This document shows positions 33,155-33,742 of a DNA stretch of 33,742 bases, in pieces (positions within the stretch are counted from its first letter, which is position 1; the number at the start of each line of letters is the position of its first letter). The position numbers and the translations under genes are program-made. The notes under the pieces are model-generated. The model was not told where the DNA came from and made no database searches. It saw only the letters and a list, made by a program, of their open reading frames with translations. Origin of the DNA: Candidatus Undinarchaeales archaeon (lineage in GTDB: Archaea; SpSt-1190; JASMDC01); NCBI GenBank assembly GCA_030753015.1, contig JASMDC010000039.1:1-33742 (forward strand). The letters run 5' to 3'.

Positions 33155-33742
33155 CTAGGTGAGGCGTTCCATGCGCTCTAGGATATCGAGGATCTCCCTG
33201 ACCTCTTTCTGGAGGTGGCCGAGCTCTTCGTTGAGCGACCGTTTGGACTCCTCGCCTGCGGGCGACGGGGGCGACTCTACAGCGCCCTCTCCCTTCGGAG
33301 CGTACACCGGAATCTCCGCTTCTTCCACAGGTTTCGGCGGAGCTGCACCCGGCATTGTAACTCCTCCAGGGATTGTGGGCTTCGGCGCCTCGTCGGCCTT
33401 AGGTTCGGGCGGGGAGGCCGGAGGTATCGGCTTGGGTGGGCTAGGTGCCCGCGGCGGCACAGTCTCCTCCTTCGGAGGCTCAGGTGACTTTGGTGTCTCT
33501 GGTGGCTTGGGTAAGGCCACGGGCTTCGGTGGTTTGGGCACAGCCACTGGTTTGGGAGAGCTCGGTGGTGTGGGTACACCAAGAGGTGTCGGCGGCTTGG
33601 GTACTACCACTGGTTTGGGAGGGGCAGGCGGTTTGGGTGCACCAAGAGGCGTCGGCGGCTTGGGTACAGCCACTGGTTTGGGAGAGCTCGGTGGTGTGGG
33701 TACACCAAGAGGTGTCGGCGGCTTGGGTACTACCACTGGTTT
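33155..33742 (-). CDS. Pro-rich repeat protein with C-terminal coiled coil (N-terminus off window)
   Basis: The frame is open to the right edge (196 codons visible), so the true start is beyond it; an internal GTG at 33736 is only apparent. The visible part is a long Pro-Lys-rich repeat region (KPPTPLGVPTPPSSPKP units), then Pro/Glu-rich linkers, then a C-terminal amphipathic helix or short coiled coil (SLNEELGHLQKEVREILDIL). It probably forms an extended stalk or scaffold. Function is unknown. The small gene at 32627-33136 follows 18 bases later in the same direction. Confidence 0.75.
   Translation of the reverse strand, partial: KPVVVPKPPTPLGVPTPPSSPKPVAVPKPPTPLGAPKPPAPPKPVVVPKPPTPLGVPTPPSSPKPVAVPKPPKPVALPKPPETPKSPEPPKEETVPPRAPSPPKPIPPASPPEPKADEAPKPTIPGGVTMPGAAPPKPVEEAEIPVYAPKGEGAVESPPSPAGEESKRSLNEELGHLQKEVREILDILERMERLT
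33545..33742 (-). repeat. 126-bp tandem repeat (42 aa, two 21-aa halves) in Pro-rich protein
   Basis: The segment beginning cactggtttgggagagctc at 33545 recurs almost unchanged at 33671, a period of 126 bases. Each period codes two related 21-residue halves: one with LGVPTPPSSPKP and one with LGAPKPPAPPKP. The array runs beyond the right edge. Confidence 0.9.

Overview
The window looks like a chromosomal segment from an archaeon. Many genes have a TATA-type box A about 25-30 bases before the start codon, several of them apparently leaderless. It also carries a TrmB-family regulator, a HdrCBA-type heterodisulfide reductase module, a membrane-tethered winged-helix protein and large secreted Cys-rich proteins with archaeal-style stalks. 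Together these suggest a non-halophilic euryarchaeon, perhaps Thermoplasmatota. That placement is inference: there is no rRNA or tRNA gene to support it. Coding density is high and intergenic regions are clearly AT-richer than genes.

Layout. 1-5.6 kb (minus strand): a giant secreted Cys-rich protein with N-terminal CWB2-like modules that runs off the left edge in 31-residue tandem repeats, then a signal-peptide/TM/winged-helix receptor-like regulator with a perfect palindrome over its promoter. 5.8-15.3 kb: a bacterial-type nucleotide excision repair cluster (uvrB, then uvrA-uvrC overlapping by 4 bases). It is interrupted by a second Cys-rich surface protein (CxxWxC repeats, TM, cytosolic zinc ribbon) on the other strand and a CPBP-family membrane protease. 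15.3-22 kb: central metabolism and transport, with malic enzyme plus a small membrane protein, a class I aminotransferase plus a metal-efflux permease, an alpha/beta-hydrolase-fold protein lacking the nucleophile, and a class V aminotransferase. 22.1-23.1 kb: a predicted HEXXH metallopeptidase behind an inverted repeat.

23.05-27.2 kb: an intergenic stretch that can fold into a branched RNA, followed by hdrC-hdrB-hdrA with overlapping start and stop codons. HdrA is fused to an MvhD-like C-terminal domain from which every cluster-binding cysteine has been lost. 27.2-33.7 kb: L-lysine 6-aminotransferase, a DUF2148 ferredoxin-domain protein, a likely 34-residue membrane miniprotein, a TrmB regulator, a J-domain protein, an amidohydrolase, a small unknown gene, and a Pro-rich repeat protein that enters from the right edge.

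How the genes fit together: UvrA, UvrB and UvrC make a complete excision repair set. HdrABC would couple thiol/disulfide chemistry to ferredoxin or flavin electron carriers, but no hydrogenase, formate dehydrogenase or F420 partner is visible here. The aminotransferases and malic enzyme fit amino-acid and C4-acid metabolism. The Cys-rich and Pro-rich proteins form a cell-surface theme. The most unusual items are the cysteine-less MvhD-like fusion in HdrA, the candidate structured RNA in front of hdrC, the palindrome over the promoter of the membrane-bound regulator, and the two unfamiliar Cys-rich surface architectures.
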